This document shows, piece after piece, positions 1 through 9,963 of a DNA stretch of 64,000 nt (the first letter of the stretch is position 1; each line of letters starts with the position of its first letter). Source of the DNA: Lutibacter sp. HS1-25 (lineage in GTDB: Bacteria > Bacteroidota > Bacteroidia > Flavobacteriales > Flavobacteriaceae); contig NZ_RHLN01000003.1 in the NCBI RefSeq assembly GCF_004121075.1, forward strand, positions 62,001 through 126,000. The letters are read 5' to 3'. The notes under the pieces are model-generated. The model did not search any database, was not told the origin of the DNA, and saw only the letters and a list, made by a program, of their open reading frames with translations. A program made the translations under genes and the position numbers.

Positions 1-882
1 AGAACGATTGTTTGATGGAATATAATTTTCAATGGCAATTTTAATATCATCTGTAGATACATTAAAATAATTACCAATAGCAATAGCTACCGCAATATTG
101 TTATAATTGTATTTGCCAATTAATTGACTGTTGATTGTTGTATTTTTAAATTGGACAACTACAAACGGGTTTGCTTCAATAAAGCTTACAGTATCACTGT
201 TAAATTCAATTGTTTCTATGCCTTTAGATTGTGTAACTTGTTTAACATCATCAGTATTTATAAAGGCTTTTCTATTTGTATTTCGCAAAAAATCATACAA
301 TTCAGATTTTGCTTTTACAACACCTTCAACACTTCCAAAACCTTCTAAATGTGCTTTGCCAAAATTTGTAATATAACCAAAATTTGGTTCTGCTATCTTA
401 CATAAAAACTCAATTTCTTTTAGGTGATTTGCACCCATTTCAACAATGCCAATTTCGGTTTCTGGTGTCATTGAAAGTAAAGTCAAAGGAACTCCAATAT
501 GATTGTTTAAATTACCAACAGTTGCGGTTGTTTTGTATTTTTTAGACAAAACAGCATTAATCAACTCTTTGGTAGTTGTTTTACCATTGCTTCCTGTAAG
601 TGAAATAATAGTTGTGTTTAGTTGTTTTCTGTGATAGTTAGCCAATTCTTGTAATGTACTTAAAACATTTTCAACTAAAATTGTTTTATCGCTGGTTTGA
701 TATGCTTTTTCATCAATTATAGCAAAACTAGCACCTTTACCAATAGCTTCATTGGCAAATTCATTTCCGTTAAAGTTATCGCCTTTTAATGCAAAAAATA
801 AGCTTCCGTGTCTTATTTTACGAGTATCGGTATCAATTAATTTGTGTTCTAAAAAAAGCGTATAAATATTTTCAATATTCAT
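1..882 (-). CDS. murF: UDP-N-acetylmuramoyl-tripeptide--D-alanyl-D-alanine ligase, partial (3' end off window)
   Basis: ATP-dependent Mur ligase that adds D-Ala-D-Ala to the UDP-MurNAc-tripeptide, the last cytoplasmic step of peptidoglycan precursor synthesis. Translating the minus strand from the ATG at 882 gives 294 residues with no stop, running off the left edge. Visible motifs are the N-terminal substrate domain (HGSLFFALKGDNFNGNEFA), the Mur-ligase P-loop LTGSNGKTTTKE near residue 108, the metal/substrate segment GNLNNHIGVPLTLL, and EMGANHLKEIEFL, all typical of MurF rather than MurC/D/E. The C-terminal ligase domain is mostly missing. It lies downstream of gldJ on the same strand, an order found in other flavobacteria, but a strong hairpin sits between them. 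Confidence 0.93.
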   Translation of the reverse strand, partial: MNIENIYTLFLEHKLIDTDTRKIRHGSLFFALKGDNFNGNEFANEAIGKGASFAIIDEKAYQTSDKTILVENVLSTLQELANYHRKQLNTTIISLTGSNGKTTTKELINAVLSKKYKTTATVGNLNNHIGVPLTLLSMTPETEIGIVEMGANHLKEIEFLCKIAEPNFGYITNFGKAHLEGFGSVEGVVKAKSELYDFLRNTNRKAFINTDDVKQVTQSKGIETIEFNSDTVSFIEANPFVVVQFKNTTINSQLIGKYNYNNIAVAIAIGNYFNVSTDDIKIAIENYIPSNNRS

Positions 883-934
883 TTAAATAGGTTTTAAATA
901 ACTGTTTGGAAATTTTTTTTTAACGGTAAATATA

Positions 935-968
935 AAAAAAACCTCACTGAGTTTTTCAGTGAGGTTTT
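935..968 (-). terminator. Rho-independent terminator after gldJ
   Basis: An 11-bp perfect stem (AACCTCACTGA / TCAGTGAGGTT) with a short loop is flanked by A-runs on the left and T-runs on the right, so it can work in either direction. It lies 18 nt past the gldJ stop and is probably the gldJ terminator, separating it from murF. Confidence 0.85.
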
Positions 969-986
969 TGTATATGTTAAATTAGT

Positions 987-2669
987 TTAATATCTAACTT
1001 TTGTCGTTGATGGTTTTCTTCGTTTATAAGTCATAGAACCAACTCTGTCTGTTGCACAACGGAAACCAATGAAGTTAGTCGACATATATTGTGGTAAATA
1101 GCGTCTTTGAGCAGAATCTAACCAGTAAGCTCTATCTTGCCAAGATCCACCTTTATAAACTCTAGTTTCGTCGCTAATTAAAGTGTTTCTAACCTTTTCG
1201 TCATATTGTTGTATTATTAAACCGCTTTCCCCAATTTCACGAGGTTTTACTGGAGAGTTGTACATTCTAGGAGCAGATTCCATTTCATCTTCGTCTTGTT
1301 CATAAGATTTTGTAGATGCTAAATCACCATCTTTTGCGTTAACATTGTATGCTTTTTCGTAATTATTTCGCATATAAGCATCACGTTTGGTGATTGGAAT
1401 ATATTTAATTTCTCCTGGCATATATTTTGGAACCATTTGACCGTTGTCTAAAGTGTCAAATTCAACAGAATTATCATCAATAATAACGACTTTACCTTCA
1501 GCATCTATCATTTTTTTGGTGAATAAATTCCCTCTAAAATAATTAAAATCGTTGGCATCGTTATCTATTATTGGTCTGTAAACATCAGCAACCCACTCAG
1601 CAACGTTACCAGACATGTCATACAATCCAAATGCATTTGGTTCATAAGATTTTACTTGAATTGTAATATCAGCTCCATCATTACTCCAACCTGGTACACC
1701 ACTATAATCACCTTTAGAAAGTTTAAAGTTGGCTAACTGGTCTCCTTGATATTTAGATGCAGCGTTACGTGTATATTTGCTTTTCCAAGCGTATTTTTTA
1801 CGACCTCTAATGTTGTTATATTCTCTGTTTTCAACAATTGCTTTTGCAGCATATTCCCATTCGGCTTCAGTTGGTAATCTAAATTTTAATGCCAATACAC
1901 CATCAGAAACTTTAACTTGTCTTAAATCTCCAGATCTTCCATAATTGTAAATTGTTGAATCACCTTCAAATAACAATTTAGGGTTAGATAAATAAACTTC
2001 TGTATTAAAGTTGTTTTTTCCTTGCACTTTAGTAGAATCCATTCCATAAAGGTCATTTAAAATACCTTTATCCATCAATATTTTTTCGTTTACACGATCA
2101 CTTCTCCATTTGCAATATTGATTTGCTTGTAACCAACTAACACCAACTACAGGATAATTAGCATATGCAGGATGTCTTAAGTAGTTTTCAGTTAATAACT
2201 CATTAAATCCTAAAACATCTCTCCAAACAAGTGTATCTGGTACACTAGATTGGTAAATGGCTTTGTAATTTGGATCATTTGGTGGAAAAACTTTTTCCAT
2301 CCACTCTAAATAAAATAAGTATTCAGAGTTTGTAACCTCGCATTCATCCATATAAAACGAGCGAACCTGTTGTTTTACAGGTGTTGTATTCCAATCAAAC
2401 ATTACATCGTCTTGCACTTCACCCATAGTAAATGAGCCACCTTCAACTAAAACCATTCCTGGAGGTGCAGTTTGCCCTTTGTAATCATCGTTTTCAGAAA
2501 ATCCAGCATTGGCTTTGTCTTTTGAGCTCCATCCTGTTAGTGAATTGGTGTTGCTAGGGTTTCTGTTATGGCAACTAACAAGCGCAATACTAACAAAAAT
2601 TAATAAATGTATTCTAGTCATAGTAAATAAACTGTTCATATTCATTTTTAACTTAATAGGGTTTTCCAT
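987..2669 (-). CDS. gldJ: Gliding motility lipoprotein GldJ (SUMF1/FGE-fold)
   Basis: GldJ is an outer-membrane-associated lipoprotein needed for gliding and for stability of the GldK-type ring components of the type IX secretion machinery. The protein has a signal peptide ending in the lipobox LVSC (Cys about residue 33), then a formylglycine-generating-enzyme-like fold: GMVLVEGGSFTMGE, FYMDECEVTNSEYLFYLEW, PVVGVSWLQANQYCKWRS, FRLPTEAEWEYAAK, AFGLYDMSGNVAEWVADVY and a C-terminal VYKGGSWQDRAYWLD...GFRCA. About 560 residues is usual for GldJ. Downstream in-frame ATGs (2639, 2621) would give a more conventional signal peptide, so the start is uncertain by up to 16 codons. It is divergent from porU, the usual flavobacterial arrangement. 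Confidence 0.95.
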   Translation of the reverse strand: MENPIKLKMNMNSLFTMTRIHLLIFVSIALVSCHNRNPSNTNSLTGWSSKDKANAGFSENDDYKGQTAPPGMVLVEGGSFTMGEVQDDVMFDWNTTPVKQQVRSFYMDECEVTNSEYLFYLEWMEKVFPPNDPNYKAIYQSSVPDTLVWRDVLGFNELLTENYLRHPAYANYPVVGVSWLQANQYCKWRSDRVNEKILMDKGILNDLYGMDSTKVQGKNNFNTEVYLSNPKLLFEGDSTIYNYGRSGDLRQVKVSDGVLALKFRLPTEAEWEYAAKAIVENREYNNIRGRKKYAWKSKYTRNAASKYQGDQLANFKLSKGDYSGVPGWSNDGADITIQVKSYEPNAFGLYDMSGNVAEWVADVYRPIIDNDANDFNYFRGNLFTKKMIDAEGKVVIIDDNSVEFDTLDNGQMVPKYMPGEIKYIPITKRDAYMRNNYEKAYNVNAKDGDLASTKSYEQDEDEMESAPRMYNSPVKPREIGESGLIIQQYDEKVRNTLISDETRVYKGGSWQDRAYWLDSAQRRYLPQYMSTNFIGFRCATDRVGSMTYKRRKPSTTKVRY

Positions 2670-2826
2670 TTTGGCGCAATTTACGTTAAATAAATTTTTC
2701 TACAAGAAATAAATTTAATAAAAATAAATCAGTCATGTTTTGTTTTAACGATTGTATTTCTTCTTTATTATATGTATTGTTGCAATATATAAAAATAACA
2801 TGAATAATTTATCGTTAATTATTTAG

Positions 2827-5800
2827 ATGAAACAATTAAGAAATATAATTATAGTCATATTATTTTTGGTTGGAAATGTAATTTTTGCTCAACAAATAGA
2901 AGTAAAAAGTTTTCGATTAAAATGGAATGAAAGTGCTAATATTGAGGTGTTTAAAAGCTTTAAGGTTAGCACTGTGTTGGTTGAAGGAAATTTTTTAGAC
3001 GTTAATTTAAATCCAGCTTTTTCTGAAATATGGGAGGTAGAATACGGAATGACTCTTCAAAATTTCAACATTAAAAATGTACAATACGAACGTATTACCA
3101 ATGTTTCTCAAAGTATTGTTTCTCCTGTAAAATTAAATACCGAGTTAGAAATTAGCTTCAATATTACTAATGAAAGGGATAAATCTAAAGCTGTTTTAGT
3201 CCTTGTTCCTGTTGTAAAAGACGAAAAAGGTTTAAAAAAAGTAGTATCATTTGATCTTGAATACGAAATTTCTAAAGCTCAAAATAAGCAAACCAAAAAA
3301 GCAGCTGTTAAAAATTCGGTTTTAGCTTCGGGTGATTGGTATAAGTTTAGTATAGATACAACTGGTGTTTTTAAAATAGACAAATCTTTTTTGCAAAGCT
3401 TAGGAATGAATGTAAATGGGATAAACCCAAAAAATATTCAAATTTATGGTAATGGAGGTGCAATGTTACCTTTTAAAAATAGCGAATTTAGACACAACGA
3501 TTTACAGCAAAATGCCATTTTTGTAAGTGGTGAAGATGATGGTAGTTTTGATAATAATGATTATATTTTATTTTATGGTCAAGGTCCTAATAAATGGTTT
3601 AACTCAAATAACACCTTAGATGGGTTAGAGCATCAATACAATATTTTTTCTGATGAGGCTTATTATTTTATTACTGTAGGTACTTCTGAAGGTTTAAGAA
3701 TAGCAAATCAAACTCCAATAACTGAGGATGCTGATTTTCAAGTTTCAAATTTTGATGATTTTACTTTTTTTGAAGTCGATAAAGTAAACCTTTTTGCTGT
3801 TGGTCAGCAGTGGTTTGGAGATAATTATTCTATTCAAAATGAACATTCTTATTCAATACCTTTTAATAATATTGATTCATCTAAAGATTTAACAGTAAGG
3901 GTTCGTAGTGTAGCAGAGTCTTCAATAACAACTCAAATGAATGTTAAGGTAAATAACCAAGATTTGTTTAATTTTAATTTGGGGGCAAGCTTTGGTTTAA
4001 ACCATGCATCAGCTAGTAGAGGTAGTGGAAAATTAACCATGTCTGGAAATTCAGTACCTATTAAAATAACTTACAATAATAATGGAAATCCTTCAGCAAA
4101 TGCTTATTTAGATTATATAGAAGTATTAGGATTGAAGCAGTTAAAATCTTTGGGAAAACAATTTTCATTTAGAAATTTCAACACAAATAAAACCAATGGA
4201 ATATTTGAGTTTGTTATTGAAAACGGTTCGGGTGTTGAAGCGGTTTGGGATGTTACAAACCCTTTAAAACCTATAAATATTGAAAATCAGTCAAGTGCTT
4301 CAACTTTTAATTTTAAAGTAAACGGAGGTGTAAATCACGAATATATTGCATTAAATTCAAGTGATTATTACCTGCCAAAACGATTGAGTGTTTCAAAAGT
4401 TGTAAATCAAAATTTACATAGCTTAAATAATGTAGACTATATTATTGTTACCAAAAAATATTTGATGGATGTTGCTCAAAAATTAGCCGATTATCATGTG
4501 CAAAATTCAAATTTAATTGTCAAGGTAATTTCTTTAGAAGAAATTTACAATGAATTTTCTTCGGGGGCACCAGATCTAACGGCTATTAGAGATTTTGCAA
4601 GAAATTTATATACCAATGCAACTACAAATCAGTTAAAATACATTTGTCTTTTTGGAGATGCATCGTACGATTATAAAGATAGAATTAGCGGTAATAACAA
4701 TGTTGTTCCGGTATTTGAAGCTTATGAAAGTTTTAATTTGGCATCATCGTATGTTACAGATGATTATTATGGAATGATGGATGAAAATGAAGGAGGTTTG
4801 GGGTCATTTGATCGTCAGGATATTGCAACAGGTAGAATTCCAGTAACTGAACCTCTACAGGCTAGTCAGGTTGTAAATAAAATATTGAATTATTACAGTG
4901 CAAATTCTTTTGGGAGTTGGCGCAATCAAATTACATTGGTTGCTGATGATATAGATGCTGAAGGAGAATCTATTATTGAGGTAAGTATGGAAAAATTAGC
5001 AGATACAATTGCTGCCAATAAGCCTGTTTTTAATTTGAAAAAAATATATGCCGATGCTTATGTACAAGTAAGTTCATCGGGAGGAAATAAATATCCAACT
5101 GTAAATGTAGATATTACAAATCAAGTTGAAAAGGGTACTTTGTTAGTTGATTATTTTGGACATGGAGGTGAAGGTGGCTGGGCAGCTGAAGGAATTTTAA
5201 CAGTACCAGAAATTCAGGCCTATAACAATAGTGTTAAAATGCCTTTATTTGTAACTGTAACATGTGAATTTACTAGATTTGATAATCCGTTACGAAAAAC
5301 AGCAGGTGAATATTTAATATGGAATGCCAAAGGCGGTTCTTCATCGTTAATTTCAACAACTCGAGAAATTTATATTAGTGTAGGACAGTCGTTTAACGAG
5401 CGTTTGATAAAACCTTTATTAAATTTCAACAATGAAAACTATACCATTGCAGCATCTTTGTTAAATGTTAAAAATCAGTTTTCAACAAATCAACGGTTTT
5501 TTATTTATTATTTTGGCGATCCAGCAATGCCTCTTAACATACCAAAACCAAATGTGCGTATTACAAAAATGAATGGTGTAGATATCAATCAGTCTTTAGA
5601 TACCATTAAAGCATTGTCTTTTGTTAAATTTGAAGGTGAAGTTACAGATGATTTTGGAACAGTTTTAAATGATTTTAATGGTGAATTTGAAGTAACGGTT
5701 TTTGATAAACCTATTTTAACTAAAACATTGGATAATGACAATCACAATTTTGTAATGTTTTTTGATGTTTTGGAAAGTAAAATATTTACAGGAAGGTCAA

Positions 5801-6630
5801 AAGTTGAAAACGGCCTGTTTGCATTTGAATTTGTTGCGTCAAAAGATATTAAAGTTGCTAACGGAAAAGGAAAATTAAGTTTATACGCAACCAATAAAAG
5901 TATAGATAAGGCAGGTTATAATTTGGATATTGTAGTAGGTGGAATTAATAACGACGCTCCTGAAGATACAACCGGTCCAACCATTCAGTTGTATATGAAT
6001 GACTTAAACTTTGTTGAAGGTGGAAATACCAATGAGTCTCCAAATTTTATAGCTGTTTTAGAAGATGAAAATGGTATAAATACATCTATTACGGCAGTAG
6101 ATCACGATATAATTGCTATTTTAGACGGAGATCAATACAATCCAATAATTTTAAACGATTTTTATGAAACCGATTTAGATACTTATAAAAAGGGAAAGGT
6201 AACCTATCCTTTTAGAAACCTTTCAGTGGGGCCTCATACAATTTCTTTAAAAGTATGGGATACTTACAATAACTTATCAGAATCTACGTTTTCTTTTGTG
6301 GTGGTTGACGATAGTGATTTGGTTTTAACCAATGTGTTAAATTATCCAAACCCATTTAGTACTTATACAGAGTTTTGGTTTGGTCATAATAAACCAAATC
6401 AATTGTTAAATGTACAGGTTCAAATTTTTACTGTTTCGGGTAAATTGGTAAAAACAATCAATGAAGCAGTTCAAACTGAAGGAAATTTATCAAGATCAAT
6501 ATCATGGAATGGTTTGGACGATTTTGGTTCAAAAATAGGAAAAGGAGTTTATGTGTATAAACTAAAAGTTGAAGCAGTAGACTCAAATATAAAAGCAGAA
6601 AAAATAGAAAAATTAGTAATACTTCAATAA
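2827..6630 (+). CDS. porU: Type IX secretion C-terminal signal peptidase PorU
   Basis: PorU is the gingipain-like (C25) cell-surface protease that removes the C-terminal sorting domain of T9SS cargo and helps attach it. This 1267-residue protein has a signal peptide (ends near FAQQ) and a long N-terminal Ig-like region. The caspase-like fold has its probable catalytic His in DYFGHGGEGGWAAEG (about residue 779) and Cys in VTVTCEFTRFD (about 813). A C-terminal FlgD-like beta domain carries NYPNPF and GKGVYVYKLKV. Length and order match flavobacterial PorU. It is followed after 28 nt by porV, its known shuttle partner, so the two are likely cotranscribed. No clear TAnnTTTG box was found upstream; only a weaker TATTGTTG-like element lies about 50 nt before the ATG. 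Confidence 0.95.
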   Translation: MKQLRNIIIVILFLVGNVIFAQQIEVKSFRLKWNESANIEVFKSFKVSTVLVEGNFLDVNLNPAFSEIWEVEYGMTLQNFNIKNVQYERITNVSQSIVSPVKLNTELEISFNITNERDKSKAVLVLVPVVKDEKGLKKVVSFDLEYEISKAQNKQTKKAAVKNSVLASGDWYKFSIDTTGVFKIDKSFLQSLGMNVNGINPKNIQIYGNGGAMLPFKNSEFRHNDLQQNAIFVSGEDDGSFDNNDYILFYGQGPNKWFNSNNTLDGLEHQYNIFSDEAYYFITVGTSEGLRIANQTPITEDADFQVSNFDDFTFFEVDKVNLFAVGQQWFGDNYSIQNEHSYSIPFNNIDSSKDLTVRVRSVAESSITTQMNVKVNNQDLFNFNLGASFGLNHASASRGSGKLTMSGNSVPIKITYNNNGNPSANAYLDYIEVLGLKQLKSLGKQFSFRNFNTNKTNGIFEFVIENGSGVEAVWDVTNPLKPINIENQSSASTFNFKVNGGVNHEYIALNSSDYYLPKRLSVSKVVNQNLHSLNNVDYIIVTKKYLMDVAQKLADYHVQNSNLIVKVISLEEIYNEFSSGAPDLTAIRDFARNLYTNATTNQLKYICLFGDASYDYKDRISGNNNVVPVFEAYESFNLASSYVTDDYYGMMDENEGGLGSFDRQDIATGRIPVTEPLQASQVVNKILNYYSANSFGSWRNQITLVADDIDAEGESIIEVSMEKLADTIAANKPVFNLKKIYADAYVQVSSSGGNKYPTVNVDITNQVEKGTLLVDYFGHGGEGGWAAEGILTVPEIQAYNNSVKMPLFVTVTCEFTRFDNPLRKTAGEYLIWNAKGGSSSLISTTREIYISVGQSFNERLIKPLLNFNNENYTIAASLLNVKNQFSTNQRFFIYYFGDPAMPLNIPKPNVRITKMNGVDINQSLDTIKALSFVKFEGEVTDDFGTVLNDFNGEFEVTVFDKPILTKTLDNDNHNFVMFFDVLESKIFTGRSKVENGLFAFEFVASKDIKVANGKGKLSLYATNKSIDKAGYNLDIVVGGINNDAPEDTTGPTIQLYMNDLNFVEGGNTNESPNFIAVLEDENGINTSITAVDHDIIAILDGDQYNPIILNDFYETDLDTYKKGKVTYPFRNLSVGPHTISLKVWDTYNNLSESTFSFVVVDDSDLVLTNVLNYPNPFSTYTEFWFGHNKPNQLLNVQVQIFTVSGKLVKTINEAVQTEGNLSRSISWNGLDDFGSKIGKGVYVYKLKVEAVDSNIKAEKIEKLVILQ

Positions 6631-6658
6631 AATTTATTGAAAATAATCAAAATAATTA

Positions 6659-7792
6659 ATGAAAAAAATAACCTTTTTAACCTTTATAGCTGTTATAGCT
6701 TTACAAAATTTATACGCTCAAGAACAACCAAATCCAATTCCAACAGCGGCACCATTTTTATTAATTGCACCTGATGCTCGTTCAGGTGGTTTGGGAGATA
6801 TTGGAGCATCAACATCTGCTGATGCATTTTCGCAACATTACAATGCTGCAAAATATGCATTTATGCCAGCTCAATATTCATTAGGTATTTACTATACGCC
6901 TTGGCTTCAAGAACTAACAAACGATGTGTTTTTAGGAGGTGTAAATTTTGCAAACCGAATTAACGAAAGATCTTCATGGTCAGCTAGTTTAAATTATTTT
7001 AATTTAGGTGAAATTGATTTAACAGATTCAGGAGGAGTTCCAACAGGAACAGAAAAATTAAATGAGTTTTCATTAGACGGAGCTTACTCATTAAAATTAA
7101 GTGAAAACTATGGTATGGGTATTACTTTACGCTATGTGCGTTCCGATTTAGGTATTGAATCGGCTAACACAGTAATTACTCCGGTAAATACTTTTACAGT
7201 TGATATTTCTGGTTTTTATCAATCTGATGAAGAAAATTTTGGAGATTTTAATGGTGTTTGGCGAGCAGGTTTTAATATTTCAAACATGGGTCCAAAAGTA
7301 TCTTATTCAACAGATGGACAAGAAAGTTATATGCCTACTAATTTAAGATTGGGTGGTGGTTTTGATTTTATTTTAGACAATTATAATAAAGTAACATTAA
7401 CAACCGAATTTAATAAATTGTTAGTGCCTACGCCAAATGTACCTTTTGGAGATGGTAAATATTTACAACCTGATAAAGGGTTTTTTGAAGGAATGATTGG
7501 TTCTTTTTCTGATGCACCTGGAGGTGGAAAAGAAGAAATGCAAGAAATAACTTGGGCACTTGGTGCAGAATATATGTACAACGATGCATTTTCTTTAAGA
7601 ACAGGTTATTTTCACGAAAGTAAATTCAAAGGTTCTCGTCAATTTATGACTCTTGGTGCTGGTTTTAAGTTTAAAAGTGCTCGTTTAGATCTTTCTTATT
7701 TATTCAATACAGCAGATATTAACAATCCTTTAGAAAATACACTTAGATTTTCATTATCTTTCGACTTCGGAGAATTATATGAAATTTACTAA
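6659..7792 (+). CDS. porV: Type IX secretion outer-membrane shuttle protein PorV (LptO)
   Basis: PorV is a FadL-like outer-membrane beta-barrel that collects cargo from the SprA translocon and delivers it to PorU. The 377-residue protein has a clean signal peptide (ends LYAQ) and the hallmark N-terminal segment FLLIAPDARSGGLGDIGAST, followed by alternating amphipathic strands and a C-terminal aromatic-rich barrel strand (LRFSLSFDFGELYEIY). It directly follows porU and precedes cdd by 11 nt, so the three genes probably share a transcript. Function rests on the family and on the porU/gldJ context. Confidence 0.95.
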   Translation: MKKITFLTFIAVIALQNLYAQEQPNPIPTAAPFLLIAPDARSGGLGDIGASTSADAFSQHYNAAKYAFMPAQYSLGIYYTPWLQELTNDVFLGGVNFANRINERSSWSASLNYFNLGEIDLTDSGGVPTGTEKLNEFSLDGAYSLKLSENYGMGITLRYVRSDLGIESANTVITPVNTFTVDISGFYQSDEENFGDFNGVWRAGFNISNMGPKVSYSTDGQESYMPTNLRLGGGFDFILDNYNKVTLTTEFNKLLVPTPNVPFGDGKYLQPDKGFFEGMIGSFSDAPGGGKEEMQEITWALGAEYMYNDAFSLRTGYFHESKFKGSRQFMTLGAGFKFKSARLDLSYLFNTADINNPLENTLRFSLSFDFGELYEIY

Positions 7793-7803
7793 GCTTTTTT
7801 TTA

Positions 7804-8286
7804 ATGAAACAACTTGAGATAACAACACAAATTACTGTTTTTGAATCTATTGATGAATTGCCCATTGATATAAAATTATTAATGAATAAAGCAATTGAAG
7901 CCAAACAAATGGCATATGCGCCTTATTCAAAATTTAAGGTTGGCGCAGCTTTATTGTTAGAAAACGGTTCAATTATAACGGGCAACAATCAGGAAAACGC
8001 AGCATATCCTTCAGGAATCTGTGCCGAAAGGGTTGCTATTTGGAAAGCTTCATCTGAATTTCCAAACCAAAAAATACTTGCATTGGCTATTTCAGCAAGT
8101 TCAGCAACTTTGGTGGTGAATGAGCCTGTTTCACCTTGTGGGGCTTGCAGGCAAACACTTTCTGAATACGAAATAAATCAAGAAGATAAAATAGCTGTAT
8201 ATTTTATGGGTGAAATTGGAAATGTGATGAAAACCAATTCTGTGTTGGATTTGCTTCCAATGGCATTCGATAAATCGTTGTTGTAA
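7804..8286 (+). CDS. cdd: Cytidine deaminase
   Basis: Zinc-dependent hydrolytic deamination of cytidine and deoxycytidine in pyrimidine salvage. The 160-residue length fits the small homotetrameric class. The zinc/catalytic motif is CAE at residues 73-75 (NAAYPSGICAERVAIW), and the second and third zinc ligands are in PCGACRQ (Cys112, Cys115); YAPYSKFKVGAALL is the substrate-binding segment. It lies 11 nt after porV. Placement beside the T9SS genes is a conserved flavobacterial neighbourhood rather than a functional link that I can demonstrate. Confidence 0.95.
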   Translation: MKQLEITTQITVFESIDELPIDIKLLMNKAIEAKQMAYAPYSKFKVGAALLLENGSIITGNNQENAAYPSGICAERVAIWKASSEFPNQKILALAISASSATLVVNEPVSPCGACRQTLSEYEINQEDKIAVYFMGEIGNVMKTNSVLDLLPMAFDKSLL

Positions 8287-8347
8287 AAGTTAAAAGTAGT
8301 AGACAGAAAAAGTTGTTCTGTTAATTTTATTGTCATTTTAAAGAAAA

Positions 8348-8740
8348 TTGAATTTGGAAAAAAAAGATATCGAATCAAGAGATGATATTTATTTATTGGT
8401 AAAAACGTTTTATGTTAAACTGATGAATGATAAGGTAATGTGTCATTTTTTTGAAGAGTTTAAAAATCCAGTTCACTTAGAAACGCATCTGCAAACCTTG
8501 GTTGATTTTTGGAGTAATATCCTTTTTTACACGGGTGAGTATCGTAAAAATGCAATGCAACCACACCTAGATTTACAGTCTCAAATGCCATTTGAAACGA
8601 TTCATTTTACACATTGGTTATCAAGTTTTAATCAATCTGTAGACGAATTGTTTGATGGAGCAATGGCACATACAGCAAAATCAAGAGCTTTGTCAATAGC
8701 CACCGTAATGAAAATTAAAATTTTGGAGATTAATAAGTAA
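8348..8740 (+). CDS. Group III truncated haemoglobin
   Basis: A 130-residue protein matching the group III truncated haemoglobin family (trHb3): DIYLLVKTFYVKLM, MCHFFEEF, HLETHLQTLVDFWSNILFYTGEYRKNAMQPH and the helix-G segment HFTHWLSSFNQSVDELFDG. Members bind haem and O2/NO; the physiological role is uncertain, with NO or oxidative stress and respiratory roles proposed. The only plausible start covering the A helix is TTG at 8348 (or TTG at 8354); the first ATG would remove about 25 conserved residues. It follows cdd by 61 nt and may be in the same transcript. Confidence 0.88.
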   Translation: MNLEKKDIESRDDIYLLVKTFYVKLMNDKVMCHFFEEFKNPVHLETHLQTLVDFWSNILFYTGEYRKNAMQPHLDLQSQMPFETIHFTHWLSSFNQSVDELFDGAMAHTAKSRALSIATVMKIKILEINK

Positions 8741-8785
8741 TATATTAGTACATTTACAAGATTTTTTTACATACAATTATTTTAA

Positions 8786-9856
8786 ATGAGTACATATTCA
8801 GTTATAACAGGTATAGGAAGCCATATTCCTTCAATAGTTAAAAAAAACGAAGATTTTTTAAATGCTAATTTTTTAAATGATGATGGTACTCCGTTTGCGT
8901 ACGAGAATGACATTGTTATAGATAAGTTTAAATCCATTACAGGTATTGAAGAAAGGCGTTATGCTGAACCTGAATTAAATTCATCAGATTTAGGATTTTT
9001 TGCTGCTCAAAAAGCAATTGAAGATGCTGGAATAGATCAAGAAGAATTAGACTATATTATTGTTGCTCATAATTTTGGAGATGTTAAAAGTGGAACCATT
9101 CAATGTGATGTTTTACCAAGTTTAGCTTCAAGAATAAAATTTAATTTAGGAATTAATAACCCAAATTGTGTTGCCTACGATATTTTATTTGGTTGTCCAG
9201 GTTGGGTGCAAGGTGTAATTCAAGCTGAAGCTTTTATCAAAGCTGGTATCGCAAAAAAATGTTTGGTAATTGGTACTGAAACTCTTTCAAGAGTGGTTGA
9301 TCCTTTTGATAGAGATTCCATGATTTTTGCTGATGGTGCAGGTGCTTGTATTGTTGAAGGTGTTGAAAGTGATGTTCCTTCTGGAATTTTAAGTCACGCC
9401 ACACAAACGCATACTACTGAAGAATGTTATTATTTGTATTTTGGAGAATCATTTAGTAAAACTGAAGATCCAAACGTAAGATACATTAAAATGCTTGGTA
9501 GAAAAATATATGAATACGGACTTAACCACGTGCCTTTAGCTATGAAAGCTGCACTAGATAAAAGTGGTGTTGATATTTCTGAAGTAAAAAAGGTATTTAT
9601 TCATCAGGCTAACGAAAAAATGGATGAAGCTATTTTAAAACGTTTTTACCGTTTATATAAATCTAAAGTTCCAAGTGGTGTTATGCCAATGAGCATTCAT
9701 AAGTTAGGTAACAGTTCTGTTGCAACAGTACCTACTTTGTTTGATTTGGTTAAAAGAGGTCAAATGGAAGATCAAGAACTTAATAAAGGCGATGTAGTAA
9801 TTTTAGCTTCGGTTGGAGCGGGAATGAACATCAACGCTATTGTTTATAGATATTAA
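8786..9856 (+). CDS. 3-oxoacyl-ACP synthase III family protein (FabH-like)
   Basis: Thiolase-fold condensing enzyme of the KAS III type, expected to condense an acyl-CoA or acyl-ACP with malonyl-ACP. The 356-residue protein has the full triad: Cys137 in DILFGCPGW, His273 in FIHQAN and Asn309 in HKLGNSSVAT. It is longer than typical FabH (about 320-330 residues) and has an N-terminal segment SVITGIGSHIPSIVKKNEDF seen in a Bacteroidota subgroup distinct from the housekeeping FabH. It is a single gene, not beside acyl carrier or other fatty-acid genes, and ends in a clear terminator. The substrate is unknown. Confidence 0.88.
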   Translation: MSTYSVITGIGSHIPSIVKKNEDFLNANFLNDDGTPFAYENDIVIDKFKSITGIEERRYAEPELNSSDLGFFAAQKAIEDAGIDQEELDYIIVAHNFGDVKSGTIQCDVLPSLASRIKFNLGINNPNCVAYDILFGCPGWVQGVIQAEAFIKAGIAKKCLVIGTETLSRVVDPFDRDSMIFADGAGACIVEGVESDVPSGILSHATQTHTTEECYYLYFGESFSKTEDPNVRYIKMLGRKIYEYGLNHVPLAMKAALDKSGVDISEVKKVFIHQANEKMDEAILKRFYRLYKSKVPSGVMPMSIHKLGNSSVATVPTLFDLVKRGQMEDQELNKGDVVILASVGAGMNINAIVYRY

Positions 9857-9886
9857 AAAAAAATCCTCGAAAGAGGATTTTTTTTT
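9857..9886 (+). terminator. Rho-independent terminator after the FabH-like gene
   Basis: A perfect 8-bp stem AAATCCTC/GAGGATTT with a GAAA tetraloop is followed by a T-run. It begins immediately at the stop codon of the ketoacyl synthase gene. Confidence 0.9.
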
Positions 9887-9963
9887 GCTAATATTTTAAG
9901 TTTTTGGATGTAATGAAATTTATAAATTCCAAAAGTTTTTTACTATTTTCTCTGCTCTTTTTT

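Noticed and set aside
124-376. Two overlapping plus-strand reading frames of 74 and 81 codons
   Set aside because: They are antisense to murF, whose minus-strand translation shows clear Mur-ligase motifs across the same bases.
8786-9856. Part of an aryl-polyene or flexirubin biosynthetic cluster
   Set aside because: The FabH-like gene stands alone; no acyl carrier protein, dehydratase, ammonia-lyase or other ketosynthase is adjacent.
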